Shown piece after piece: positions 1 through 13,400 of a DNA stretch of 64,000 nt (position 1 is its first letter; each line of letters starts with the position of its first letter). The stretch comes from Bugula neritina (taxonomy: Eukaryota > Bryozoa > Gymnolaemata > Cheilostomatida > Bugulidae): NCBI GenBank assembly GCA_964035545.1, contig OZ037765.1, positions 24,732,504 to 24,796,503 of the forward strand. The letters are read 5' to 3'. The translations under genes were made by a program, and so were the position numbers. Under the pieces are notes generated by a model, which was given only the letters and a program-made list of their open reading frames with translations, had not been told where the DNA came from and did not search any database.

Positions 1-306
1 TTGAGAGATTATGTTTTTAGACAGCATTAAAACTACATTATTTAATGGACTACATTCATGAGATTTGTGGAAAGACTTCTATATTTCGATTCTTCTACAT
101 CATACAAAAAATGCCTGGCAAAAATTTTCACATAAAAATTAAGCTACTAAGATATGCCATACATTTTATTAAAGGGAACTCCAACTTCAGTTAATAGTAA
201 ATCTTGATAATATGAAACAAGTTATTAATATACGAGTGAATATTCAACTGTACCTAATGAAGTAAGACAACTTCAAAATTTAATTAAACAACAAATATAA
301 TTTTAC

Positions 307-3300
307 CCTGTTGCGTTAATTTTACTGGTAAGCTTGCATCTCCGTATATATAAGTCACATTTACATCATCACCTTTCAACATTGACACAGATATATTGAT
401 TGGTTCATTTACTACGGCATGGCTGGGTATGACCTACAAAACATAAGTGCTTATTCTAATTTGAGAGTAACTGGCAAAGCAAAAATCTTAACATACTAGG
501 AAGCAGGGTTGGGGTCAATTACATATGAATGTAATTAATTACAATTACAATTACCCCAACCCGACTAGGAGGCATGTTTTACAAAAAAAGATAAGCGTTT
601 TAATGGGTCTCAACATAAACAAACAAAGTCTAACACACAATCTATTACTAAACATTCATCACCAAATTTTGTAAACTTTTATCTAACTTACTTTTGCAAC
701 ATATAACAAAGTTTTTTTTACAGTCAATGCCTTCTCTAGCTAACCTGTAGTGATAAATCAACGATTGGCCACATCATTTCCTTGACAGCATTAAGTACAA
801 CATGCTGCCCAATGGGATTGGTTAAAATAGTTGTGACGTTGACAGTCTTAACCTCTTCATAGTCATAGACATATTCCACTCCGAATTGAGCTGATGAAAT
901 TTTCATCTGGTTGCCATCTCCACCATATATTAACATAGTTATCTGATAAATTAAAAAATATGTCTTGTTACAGTTATAATCAAACAACATGCAGCCAAAA
1001 TTTATGAAAAAGCATCAACCATAAATTTGAAAAGCGAAAAAACTTGAAAAAAAAACTTGAAACTTAGTTTCAAGTTACTTCCTTCTAAGACTTGAAAAAA
1101 ACTCTGTAAAATTTCCCTATTAACTTGAAAAATCAGAGTTTTCAAAACATTACACAACAAAATTTTGTATTAGATATATTTTAACTGGATTAACCAAAAA
1201 TATCAAATACCAAAGTTAATTATTACACAATTAAATTTGTATATGAAATTAATTTTCCAACCACTCATTAAATCAATCAATGCAACAACATTAAAAATTG
1301 CTTGAGGCCAATATACTCATTTTGATATCACTGAAAGGGGCAGAATTTGCTTAAGCCACTAAATTCTCTCAACCTAGTTTTGTTGGATCAGCTTGTTAGA
1401 AACATAATAACTAATGTTTGCACCCTTACATGATTGGGAATATGGTGTGATGAAACACCAGGTGTGCCATCAACTACTTTGTACCCGACACCAAAAGCTC
1501 CAACTCCGTTAAAATAGAAGTTGCTAGAGACAAGGTCAACGTGGGCAGGCATTGGAGTTACAATTATGAGAGCTATTGAGAAAGATGAAGTCTCCCTACA
1601 ACAGTGAAGTGGATGTATAGAAACAGATAAGAAATAAACATTGCTTTGCATAGAGTACATTAATGCCTTTGAGCTGAGATGTAAATGAAGCCTGTATATA
1701 TCAGATTAAATCTAATGCAATGTTCATATGTCAGTGTGAGATAACAACATGAAAATTCTATAAAAATATTGAGTACTGTTTAATGAACAGTCTTTCGCGA
1801 TATCACAAATATATATAATATCAATTGCATTGCAGTCTTTGATGTGGCAGCACAAGATATTAAGACTTTGAGTAAATAAAATTACCCCAAAGGAGATGAA
1901 ACAGTGATAGTGACATTGTAATCTCCACCAGTAGAGTAGACGTGATTTAGATTCGCAGGTAACACACTGGTCTCCACATCTCCTTCTCCCCAGTCTAAGG
2001 AAGCAGTTACGTTGCTTCCAGATGTTACATTCACATTTATGTCGAAACCGGTACTAATAGCATCTTCAAACTGTAACTGAGTAACTTTTAATGTTTTGAG
2101 ATTATCAAGAGCTCCAAAAGGTGTAATGACCTTCACTCCTTGTATGGGGTCTAGAACGTGAACAGTCCGTGAGGCTGTGGCTGAAGCACTCGGTGACATA
2201 GCAGCAAAGTTAAAATCATAAACTCCTTCACTTAGTGGGGGTACAACCACATTAAATAAACCAGTAGAACTGTCGAATTTTGCAAACATCGGAGGAAAAT
2301 TTTCGACCTGAAGCGACACATTAGAGTAGAGGTGCGCTGGTAAGCTGAATTCTATTGTCGATGCTGAGCCAGAAGGCAATACTAAAAATAAGAACAAACA
2401 ACAGGTTTAGCATTTTGAAACTTATTTAGAAAAAGGCAGCTTTTTAAACACCCTTTAAAGAAAACCCAAAATTATGTTTAACATTTTGTAAACTAACTAT
2501 CAAAACATAATGTACAGAAATATGAATGATGCTTTTACAAACAAAACTGTGAAATAATCAGTTTGCAGTGAACTTACCAACTGTAGACAGATTGAGGAGA
2601 TCATGTAAGCTTATTGCAGTAATTGTTTCAGTCTTACTAGACGAACCATAGTCATTGGTACAATTAACACTTAGCCACAGCCTGTCTGATGTATCTAAAA
2701 CCATAAAATGTAGTTTCACTGAGCAAAGTATATTAAAAGAACATACTTGCTAATGTTGGTCTAATGCCATGTTGAAATACCTCAACACAATTATTAAAAT
2801 ACTGATCAGTTTCATACCAAAAGCAGCAATTATTACCACGCTGTAAATATACTACAACAGAGCTTTTATTTACACGCAGCATAATATATAAAATGGTCAT
2901 TACTGAACACGGTGCATTAAAAATCTGAGGTGACCTTTAACCTGTATTGATGTCTACCTGAGATGGTGATAGAGGAGGTGCCATTACAGCCATAAGCACA
3001 TTCATTGAAGAAAAAAGGTTGAGCCACATGATTGGTCAGTTCTACGTCACAGCTAGTATTGCAGCAACTTTTGACACTAAAAGTGACTTCCAAGACATCT
3101 CCAACAGTAACATTATCAGCAGACAACTGCAAAATGCAAGATATGCTTTACAAAACTAGAAAAGTTTTCCAGTTTAAGGATATGCTTGCTATAAGCTTTC
3201 TAATGGAGAACACAGGCTTTTCTCACGTTTTCCATTACCGCACCTATCTCACAGAAAGAGGGAGGGTTGAAGCTTAGGCTATACAAGTTCTGCTCATTAA

Positions 3301-6300
3301 ATATTGGAGTAAGAATCAAAAACTCATTCTCAGATGTTGATATTATTTAAACTTTTCAGTAAAGATTTTTGACAGTAACATGTTGATGAATTAAAACGAG
3401 CTAATAGGAAGCAAAGCAAATCTAATAGTTTCAACATCAATAAAGACAAGAACAACTTTTTACCAAACTTACCAGTAAAATATGTACTACAGGAGACGCA
3501 TGTAGAGAAAGTACACCTTGGTAATGAGATAGTAGCTCCACTACCCGGTGAGTCAGCTTATCATAAACCATTACTGAAACCTTTAAAAACATAAAATGTA
3601 GGTACAATTTTATTTTATAAGCAATTACAAGTTAGTTAACTTTACACAAAATGAACTGAAACTCCAAATCAAATGCCAGCCATCATCCTTTAACTGATAA
3701 AGTTCAAATAATCTTCGTATCAGTTTAAAACAAAATAAAAAAAGGCGAAAGTGCAAGAATACCATTTGACTTGTATGTGTACTACTAGAAGTAAGTGCAT
3801 TGAAATACATGTCAAAATTTCTGCAATAGATTATACTAATAACTAACACAGCATGTAGAGTGTGGAACACACTACCACATCTTACATACATTATTATTGC
3901 CAATTTGGTGTAGAGGATTTTGTTGCACGGTGCAGATGGTAGGAGACGATATGATAGCTTGGATTATGTTTATCTTGCCATCATGTTCCGGAAACTCCCA
4001 CTGCGTTATCCGACCACTACCTGATATCCTATAGCTCAGAATATACCCCGGCTCAACTCTAATTGCTTCTTCAAGACTTACAACCTTAGTGAACACCAAA
4101 CAGCTGAGGACTGGTGAAGCAAAAAATATAGTCATGGTGTAAACCATTTATTGCTATAATCTGCATCCAGAAACGAATGCCAATAGAGAAGTAGCCATTG
4201 ATTATTCGCGTACACCAGTGCAACAACTTCTACACATATTTCAAACTAACAATTCGATTTAATTATAGAAGAAATCAAACTGGAGAATAGAAACATATAA
4301 ATAGATAATTTAATGAATTTATAAATCAACTCACTTGTGGCCCCGTAACCAAATTAACAGTAGTGGTGTTCACCATCTCCATTGCTATAGTGTTGTTAGC
4401 TCTGTCAGTAAAGGTGGTGTTACAGCATCTACCTTGCAGAAGACACAGCATATCTTCGGCATGTAAAGTACAATCTTTGTACTTATTCTCACACGTAGAG
4501 CTGCCGCATTCATTGGTAGACCAACAATAGTCAGCACAAGTGGGTTTCCAAATCTGTAAATAAAGTAGCAATTAATAATTTAGGAAATTTTGCACTATCT
4601 CAAAAGTATGCATGTAAAACTGATTTACATAAACCTGTATAGTGACATTACAGCTTACTGTGGTACAGTATTTATTCAACCATCTATGCAATGAATAAAG
4701 GTTTATAATTTTCAGCACTTTCTTAAAAAGTGATAGTTTTAGTTTTAAGAAAATCATATGATATTTTTTATAGTACAACTGTTCAAATACTGTGGCCAAA
4801 AGTTAAAGAAACATATGGATTAATTTGCGGATTTGTGAGAATAAAATTTAAACTGTTGCTGTACATTAACCTGGCACAAAACATTCTCAGTTAATATATG
4901 ATGACATATAAAAAATTCATTCACAGAAGAATATAATTATAAAGCGTTATAGCTGAAATAATGATTTCTCAGAGGTACCTGAAAGTCAATCTTTCCAGCA
5001 AATGCTCCATGCACGAAATATGCATTTACATATGAAAGGTCTTCAACTTCATATAAAACTGTGCTATCTGGTCCAATGTTATGACAGTCTAGGTTTGGTG
5101 CCTTGCATCCAGTAGGTTTTTGTAGTCTGCTGTCTATGTAGTGAGCACCTACACAAAACAGACATATATAGGCTATGCTACACTCGTAACCAACAGAAAT
5201 TAAATGCACTTACTTGCATGACAAGCAAACACAAAAAAGTTCAATTTCCATTCAATTTCAAATAATCTCAAGAAATTTAAATAAGTATTCAAGATGGTGC
5301 AGTAATGGAGGATTTGAGAAAGTAAGTATCTTAGATAAAAATGTAGCAAACAGAGTTATGTTTCCCTGAGAATATCATCACTTAACCAAGTTATCAAACG
5401 AAACCAGCAGTTGTGAGATGAACAGCATAAAAAGTCCCAAAAAAATCCATCACCATTTTAATTATGCATATTCAAATAATACAGGACAGATCACATTTCA
5501 TTTACTGAAAAGATTAGGAAAAAATTCAGGTTTGACTAAACTTTGAAATTTGATTAAAAAAATAATAAGCACTTAGACACACTACTTTAACAGGAGCAAG
5601 TTTTGGTTCTTGTTTACCAAATGAAGATTCACTGCAAATATTATGCACAACAACTATAAGCCTAGGGCCACACTGTGCGTATTTTCGCATGCGAAAATTG
5701 AAATCACAAGTAGCAAAGGTGTCCACTGTGCGCGTTGAGAAAACATTCGCACTTGTCGCTCTGCATTTTCAACGCAAGTGCGAATCGTCTCTGTCGTCGT
5801 CACCTAATTGGCTGGTAGTTATTCAGCGAGCCCAATTTCTTTATTTTAGTGCTGAATTCCGGTAAATTTCGTTTTATTGAAAGCGAGTGCGATTTAAAAA
5901 TGAAAGCTTTATTTATCACGCATCACTGACGCTACAGTGGACGCCTTTGCTACTCGTGGTTTCAATTTTCGCATGCAAAAATACGCACCGTGTGGCCCTA
6001 GGCTAAGTGTTTCAAAATAGTCATTATAACAAAGAAGATCACTAATTGCAATAATTAGCAATTCACCTATAAGCCAGAAAATATTATTTGTATTTTGCAG
6101 CAATACCTAAACATATTTCAACCGTTACTTTTACTCCCATAGCCATATGAATGATAAAATCTCAACAGTTTAGGGTAAAATGATTGCTTAATAATTATAA
6201 ATAAAAGTTATCATGATAACCATGCTCTAATACAAAAAAATGCATGTTTTCACCAAGGTTTAAAAATTTAGGTTGTATGAGAAGGCAACTATCAACCTTA

Positions 6301-7988
6301 GCCCTACTATTCTATTCTTTTCTTTTATACAGTATCCACATATTCCTTCATACCAGTTTTCTAGTTTACCTTACTGCCATACATACTGATATGCTTCAAC
6401 TAACTTTTCTTTAACTATACAAATTCTTACAGACAAAAGGTATAAGAAATCAATTCAATCATGGTAAAAGTTTACCTTCAATATGCCAAGCATCACCAGT
6501 GGAAGATGTCACATGAACTGAAGTTCCAGAATAAATCGTGATGTCACACAGCAGGGGCTGAGAAATTTCTACACTTGTGTTACCACAATCTAGAGTAGCA
6601 TTATGGTCCAACATTTCTCCCTCAACAGTAACAAATGCCCACGTATTCAGTCCCTGTAAAACGGAATAATAAAACAACGTTTTTACATGTATTTATATAC
6701 AGCTAAAAAATTTAATACAATCGCATAAATTATATTCTACTCAAAAGACCTGTTGCCTACACAGTGTAAAGATATTAAATTCAACAGTTTAAAAGCAAAG
6801 ACGACAAAATACAAAGTATTTATTTTGTCTAAACAAAAACTAATAATATTCACACAGCTGCTTTAATATTTTCAAGCAAAAAAAACAGCGGACTCAATGT
6901 TATTATAACATGTAAAAAGTAACCTGGCCAGTTTGTAAATCTGTCACAACACCGTGTATGATATGCTCAGTAGGAGAAATGAGATTGACTGAGATACTAG
7001 AGGAGTTATTAAGTGACTGCAGTCCATAGCCAACATCAAGTTTATATTCGATGTCCATTTCGCCAGGAGGATAGAAGGAGAGCGTGATGTCTGAGTTTGA
7101 TGGAGATACTAGTTTACCAGAAGAGCTGATCAGCAACTCTATGGCCTAAAATTATAATACGAATAGCAGAAAGGAAGTCACCATTCTGCGTCATAGAAAT
7201 ACATTGTCAAGTAAGGCAGTAATTGAAAAAATACTAATCAGATTTAAACTTAAGCAGATGCATAATACTATTCTATACATCTAATGTAGAAAATATTTTG
7301 TCTGTAGAAAAAACCTATCATGAATAAATTTTCTAACATCTCAGTTGGTTAATAATAAAGTAAGATATAAGTATTGTATATAACATTTGAAGTACCTTAA
7401 CGTCTTGAGAAAATTCATACACAACCACTAGATTATCCGGCTGGCATGATCCAGAGCAAGAACTATTACAGTATTGAGAGTCAGAAACCCTTGGAAGCTG
7501 CACACCACACACACAGTAATGGTTTTCAACAACCCCTGTTCAACAAAACATTTCATTTTAATGAATTTAGATGCATAAACAATTACAGTATATAACGATC
7601 CAAATTTAATAGGCAAGCATGGAGTAAATAGAAAATATAACTTGTTGAAAGATTAAAAAAACAAATTTAATTTTACCTGCAGTCCGCTCATTCCACACAC
7701 CACAAGAGTCTGTGCAGTATTGAGCTGAGAGATTCTGAGCCAAAATTACGCCAGTTGAAACATGAAAGGGCAGCTCATCCTGGACATCCGACATGTTCCA
7801 GCACCCGCGCATCACATAAGCGCCAACACACAACCGCAGAGTAATAAGTAATAAAATGTACCTAACGATCATCTAAAGAAAAAAAAGAAGATTAATTGTC
7901 ATACTAAAAGAAAGTAAAAGGTTTAAAAATCTACATAACCAATGTATAAAACATAATATTTTACCTTCTGAGATGGTCTGCAGCTCAT
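307..7988 (-). CDS. Polycystin-1-like WSC/PKD-domain receptor, 5' part (partial at left edge)
   Basis: Fifteen coding exons join in phase to 908 residues and run off the window: 7965-7988, 7677-7872, 7396-7535, 6924-7145, 6476-6653, 4979-5148, 4335-4553, 3890-4084, 3473-3580, 2958-3126, 2578-2694, 1886-2381, 1430-1595, 745-942, 307-433. A hydrophobic signal peptide (about residues 9-25; a second Met begins exon 2) precedes a cysteine-rich WSC-type domain (about 30-118; ends with YCNSSCSG and a PDNLVVVYEF block). WSC domains bind carbohydrate in other proteins. A second cysteine-rich block (about 311-383) and one clear PKD fold follow (LDWGEGD near 708, HVYSTGGDYNVTI near 726). Many N-x-S/T sites suggest an extracellular, glycosylated region. 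WSC plus PKD is the N-terminal order of polycystin-1, a ciliary membrane receptor. REJ, GAIN/GPS and membrane segments would lie beyond the left edge, so another PKD-repeat receptor is possible. Exon 8 borders (acceptor at 4084, GTATGT donor) are the least certain. Confidence 0.75.
495..574. mobile_element. Short foldback insertion with 11-bp direct repeats
   Basis: The 57-bp core (506-562) starts GGGTTGGGGT and ends with its exact complement ACCCCAACCC. An inner palindrome AATTACAT/ATGTAATT lies between. It is bracketed by ACTAGGAAGCA (495-505) and ACTAGGAGGCA (564-574), an 11-bp direct repeat with one mismatch that looks like a target-site duplication. It sits in an intron of the polycystin-like gene. 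No coding capacity. Confidence 0.45.
5660..6003. mobile_element. MITE with about 75-bp terminal inverted repeats and TAA duplication (PIF/Harbinger-like)
   Basis: The element begins GCCTAGGGCCACAC and ends with the reverse complement. The inverted repeats match with few differences for roughly 75 bp, including TTCGCATGCGAAAATTGAAA on the left. TAA lies immediately outside both ends (5657-5659 and 6004-6006). A 3-bp TWA duplication with long inverted repeats and no ORF is typical of non-autonomous PIF/Harbinger elements; the family assignment is inference. The interior is richer in CpG than the surrounding intron of the polycystin-like gene (between exons 5 and 6). Confidence 0.75.
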
Positions 7989-10468
7989 AGAGTTTTTAGC
8001 TTAAATGACTTTCATCAACTGCGAGATTTTTAACTTCAATACAATCAATATTTTAATATGAACATATCTAATGAGAAACTGAGATCAAACAGTAGAGTAC
8101 TATGGAAAGAAAGCTTTTTCATTTGCAAAATCTATTTTGTGAATTTAGTTGGTAAATGATAAGAGTTCACTCAACTGAAAAATGACTATGGAAAAGGAAA
8201 ATTCATTTAAGTGAGCAGAAACACACAATGGTATATTTACTGATATATCCAATTCATTTAGTAATGGATAAATTTCAATAGCCTTAGTTCTATTCATGTA
8301 TATCAATTTTGGTTTGGGATGGAAGTTGAAAACCTTCCAAGAATATAACTTCTTTTGATATACTTTTCATTCACAACACAGCGCTTTCTCATTTCCCCAC
8401 ATTACAGCATTCACCATTAAAAGTTTGAAATAACAAAGTAAAATCATGGCAAAAACTACAGTTAGTCAAAATAATCAATTCTATGTAAAAATATAATACA
8501 CCAGGTATAATATGTTCAAATTCTTAATAAGAACACTCTTCATCAAAGTAATGCTAATTTTTTCATACCGAGCGCATTCGATACTATTATTTTAAAACCC
8601 CAGAGTGAGTGTTGTTATAAATTTTATTGTTTGATCATAACAGACTATTCTACTTGATAAAATTCAACATATAAATATTATAGCAAATTTGAGGAAATTG
8701 ACAATACTTAGTGAAGCAATAATACTGAGTGAAAGACTCAAGGTAAGTGCACATAGTCGCCAATTGCTCAAACAAGATATCAACTAAGGCTCTCCCGACA
8801 GGTTTTGAACCGAAGCATCATAGTGACTCATTCTTGCAAATGACAAACTGTTCCACTCGAACATATTGACGGGCCATATCAAAATGCTTCATCATTGAGC
8901 TTTTCACTCAGCAAAAAATCAAAAAGCAAAGTATTTTCCTATTAAATTAAAGGCATACATGCCAAAAGTATGGTAACTGTAAGACATAATGCAACGCCTT
9001 TAAAACTCAGTAACACAATCATAAATGCATAAATCAAGAAAAAATGTCCAAGAAAAGAGTATGAACAACAATGTTAAACAGAAACTTTCGTATCATGAAC
9101 GATGGAAGCTTTTTCCAGACCTCTGGTCAGAAACTGAGCATATCGATAGTTTTGAATACTTTGAAACTTCAGGTGGTTCCTAGGAAATAAAACAGCATTC
9201 TATTATAAACGTTGAATCAGATGAAACATAAAACTAAAAACCATGAAGTGTTCAACTGTAGAAACTTTTTATTGTGGTGTTTTTTACACTTATCAACTAA
9301 TAATTAACAATGTACTCATTTTGGCTGCTGCCTAATATAATAAAAGATCTTCAAAGTACATATTTTGTTGATTTGGTTGTTAAACATGAAGCTCATAAAT
9401 GTACAAATTTGAGAGCTTGAGATCTTGATCATTTAACTTGTATTGCAGAGCACAAGTTCGAAAATGCAGGATAACTTAAATAGTTTTTACCAAAACACAA
9501 ACACAATAATATTTTTACTGCTAAATATCATGAATATTTTTGATGCAGTCACTGAAGTTACTCTTTGCTTCATGAGTATTACAAACAGCAGCAAAACTCA
9601 GACTATAATGTTCTGAAGTGAATGTTCAATAATCTCAGACCTCATTGGCCCTTTGTTATTACAGTATGCCATAGAAATCTAAGTAAAAATTAAGTTCTTC
9701 ATGATTTTAAATTGATAAAATGCTCTAAAATTGGACAAATGATATGTTGTTATTCAAATTTTGTGATCTCAAAACAGTTGCAGCAGTCCAGTCTATAACA
9801 GAACATCTATATATAAATTATCAAGCAATATGCAGATTTTCACATTAAAGTAACTCAACGATTGGCAGCAGACATTCAATAGACAGTCGAGAGGTTATCA
9901 CATGATGCATATTTCTTCAATGATCAAAGAATAGTCAGTACATAATCTTCGTTGACTAGTTTTTCCAAATTATAAATTTACAATGCATTTTGAGTTTGTT
10001 TATTAACTACTGTAATTAATCAGTATAACTAAAATTGATTGCCACAAACTAAAACAGGCTATATTAAATTGTTAACTATAGAAGATCGAAATACATGGCT
10101 CCAAGTAATATTTATTATGCTTAAGATAGAAACACAATATGTCAATGACCTTTATTGGCAAATCGGTTTGCAACATTTGGAATTATACTTTGAAATTCAA
10201 ATCTTTGTCATTGAAAGTTATAGAGCACAGTCTTATTCGAAAATCCTAATTTTCAGGTTTGCAATCTCCAATGGAATCAGGCAATCAAGTAGCCACATTA
10301 TACCTAGTAGGTCCAAAATTATATTTTTAATTTTTAAGGAACAAAAATCCTCATACAAATTAAAAGGAAAACATTGAAGTAGTATTTGCATGAAATGCAT
10401 TATCTAAATTAACCTATGAAAGAAGTTTTTCTGCTTTAGAAAATTTCCGTAGAGTATTCAAGGCAAAC
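7989..10468. other. Intergenic region between selenoprotein N 3' end and polycystin-like 5' end
   Basis: No credible exon was recognised. Its right part should be the 3' UTR of the minus-strand selenoprotein N gene, and its left part the promoter of the minus-strand polycystin-like gene. A SECIS element is expected on the minus strand here. I scanned most TCAT and TCAC occurrences (ATGA/GTGA on the minus strand) for a paired stem and an AA loop and found no convincing one. A short plus-strand ORF at 10039-10377 looks like A+T-rich noise. Confidence 0.5.
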
Positions 10469-13400
10469 TTACAAGCCATCTTGTTCAAATTTCTCCTGTA
10501 ATTCTTCACGATTCTCTGGGAAGAGAATATCATTAAGGTTCTCATGATGAATGACAGTACCGTTCTCGGAGTGAATAACACATTCTACAGGAAAACTAAA
10601 AACAAAAACAGAAAACTTTTCCAATGTGTAGCAAAACAATGGAAAAAATATGGGAACTACAACACAGGTAATTTGAGCTCAGCACACAACTAGCTATACC
10701 TGTACACTTGTAGAGTAGAGTTATATTTCTGTTTAATGGACTCATTCAAGGAGGTATCGTTAATCCCTGACTTCAGCTCATTGATCAATACCCATGTATT
10801 GGCAAAATGCTCTTTTAAAATTTTTTGAACGGACGAATTCTCGAGTGGCCCTTCTCGAAGAGTTCGTCCGCTTCCTACAATTAGTCATGACAACTAAATA
10901 GTTTTAGCATTATATCGTATCAGCTCAGTTGAAACTGTGAGATACATGATGTAGTATACATTGCAAACAGCTGACTAACCTCAGCATGACTGATCATCCA
11001 GACTACCCCACAGGGTTATGCTGTGTACCAACTTTTTCTCAGCTGCCGCGTGATCAAACGTTTTGCTGAACTCATGGTACGTAACCTGAAATCAAGATCT
11101 ATGTTATAACATCACAACCGTACATTCATTAGTTATTCAGTTGTTTTCCCTTGCAACTAAGGAACTTTGAATAAAAAGCCGATCATCTGTATAACCTAAT
11201 ATTAATAACAAAGATAGAATAGTAATATCAAAGGTCCTCTGTTGCCTAGCCATGTGCTGTATACCATGCAAACTTGATATTCCTCTACCTTATTTATCGT
11301 GAAGAATTTAGTCTATTTAGCAAGTGTCCTATAAATACATTATGCAACATCAAGTTACATCAAATTAATACATTTACTAGAAAGCAGCAGCAAAACAGTT
11401 TAGATGTAGGCAGTAACAGAGAAATATTAACAGCTGAATTTTTCAATTATAAATGTATGAATTTTAGTTTCAGATACTAGTTGTCTATCTTGTAAAAGCA
11501 GAAATTTCTTGTCTAGAATACAGGTTGTTCTAAATTTCTCCATTACTGCACCAACCTCAAAAAAACATTATGTTGATTAAAATCAGTAAAACTCAAGTGT
11601 TCCAATGAGACAAAAGTGCAAGAAGAAAGTCTCTAAAACTAAATCTAACATACGTGATCAAGTCAGACAAACAACATGATGAATTGGAAAACTAATATTT
11701 GTTCCCAAAATACGATACCTCTTTAAAAGGATAGTACATCTTTTCTAATAGGGAATATGCCACATCATCGGAAATACTTTCAGTCCATTTGAATTCATTG
11801 ATGTCTTCACCATCTGCCTATTAAAAAGCATTATTGATTGTAAATGTGTTCAAAACACCAAAAAAAAAACAATATAATATACATTTACAATTATTTCAGT
11901 AAAATAAAGCATTGTAAAACAAACAAGATATATCAGTATTTAAATCACTTGCCATTAGCATTAACTTGCACACACCCATTTTTACTTTAATTAGTTATTT
12001 TCATTGGGTTTTAAATCTAATAAGGACTCAGCTGTATCTATTAACCTTTGACACGATCTTGTTGATTTGTATCTGGCACTTACATCAATATCAAATGCTA
12101 CTATGGAATGACAAAGCATTTTTTACACATGCCCAAGGAGAAAATTTGAAAAAAAAAATCACATTTATATGAATAATAGTAAAAGATAGCCATATGGGAT
12201 GTTTACCATATGGAGTGCCATTTTTGGCTGGTGAGCAATCTCTACTTCCATTCTTTCTGACTCTCCAGTTTCCTTATTCTCCAGTTGTGTAATCCACTCC
12301 ATGTCAACATTGAGTTCTCTGTCAGCTGGCAGATTCAAGGAAAAATGTTTTACATGGCGACAATCTTTGCTTATTATTAGGTTTCCCGTGAACTGGGCGG
12401 GTGTGAGCCAAAATGGGAGGCTTGGTAATTCATTCATTTGAAACTCACAATGAATTCTAAAAATAACAAGAGGAACACTAAAAATCGCTCAAATACTTTA
12501 TGACTCAAGACTAAAAATCTTACAACATAAATAGTGCTGTTCAAACAACTCTCCAAAGTCTAAACTGAGAACACGTAGTAGCTACTTTATAAATAGTATT
12601 TAACATCAATGTAGTTGAGGAGACACAAATTTAAAATGCAAGTTATTCCATGTTTTAGAATTTTAGCAATTAACCCACAAAGAATTATTGTAGAGCTAAT
12701 ACCATTCATACCTAAACTTAATATTATAATAATCATTATTGTGTGATTGAACCACGGCAGCTGAACCATAAGGTCCAAATCTTGTAAACAAGAAAGGTCG
12801 TCTATGAAACATTCTCATCAGCTTGAACAAAATTTCTTCTTTCAACCCGGGATTTGGAGGATAATATTTACCGCTATCACCTTAAAAAAATAATCATCAG
12901 TCTATCAATGTCAACTTGCTATTAATGTGCTTTGAGTACAGGCGCATAACTAAAAGCAAGACTTAACTTAAAATCATAACATATTTTTAACAAGATTAAA
13001 ACCAATAAGTTTTATCTTTATCTTTAGAAAGACAATTAGTAGCATGCGTTTAGGAGTAGCTCATGCTTCTTTTAGAAATTGCTTTTATTTGTGGCTACCT
13101 ATTAAACTTTTAGTTACTAGTGAGATGAGATACATTGGAAAATAGAATGCACCCAAATTGTTAGCCATGCAGAAACATTAATTTTTATCGAGTTTGTTCA
13201 ACATGTTTCACTATAACTGTTTGCAGGGACAAAGTCTCAAACTGAATCACCCAGTTAACGAACTTTCCTAAACAGGTGCAGAAAGCAATCTGTTGTCATC
13301 ATATTCTGCAGAACATCTACAACTTAACTATATTCCCACAAGCTCTATACAGTGTTTAGAATAATAGACTTTTGCTAACAGAATTGCGTGCATTTAGGTT

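Noticed and set aside
8341-8400. Minus-strand ATGA followed by a short A+T stem with an AAAA loop, considered as a SECIS
   Set aside because: The stem is too short, has a mismatch, and the lower helix does not pair. It does not meet the SECIS core.
8800-8880. A-box/B-box-like pair on the minus strand (TGTTCGAGTGG and GGTTCAAAACC) suggesting a Leu/Ser-type tRNA
   Set aside because: The acceptor ends do not pair and the T stem has mismatches. At best a very old tRNA-derived remnant; not annotated.
10039-10377. 112-codon plus-strand ORF in the region downstream of selenoprotein N
   Set aside because: A+T-rich composition, no motif, and opposite to the gene whose 3' UTR should occupy this region.
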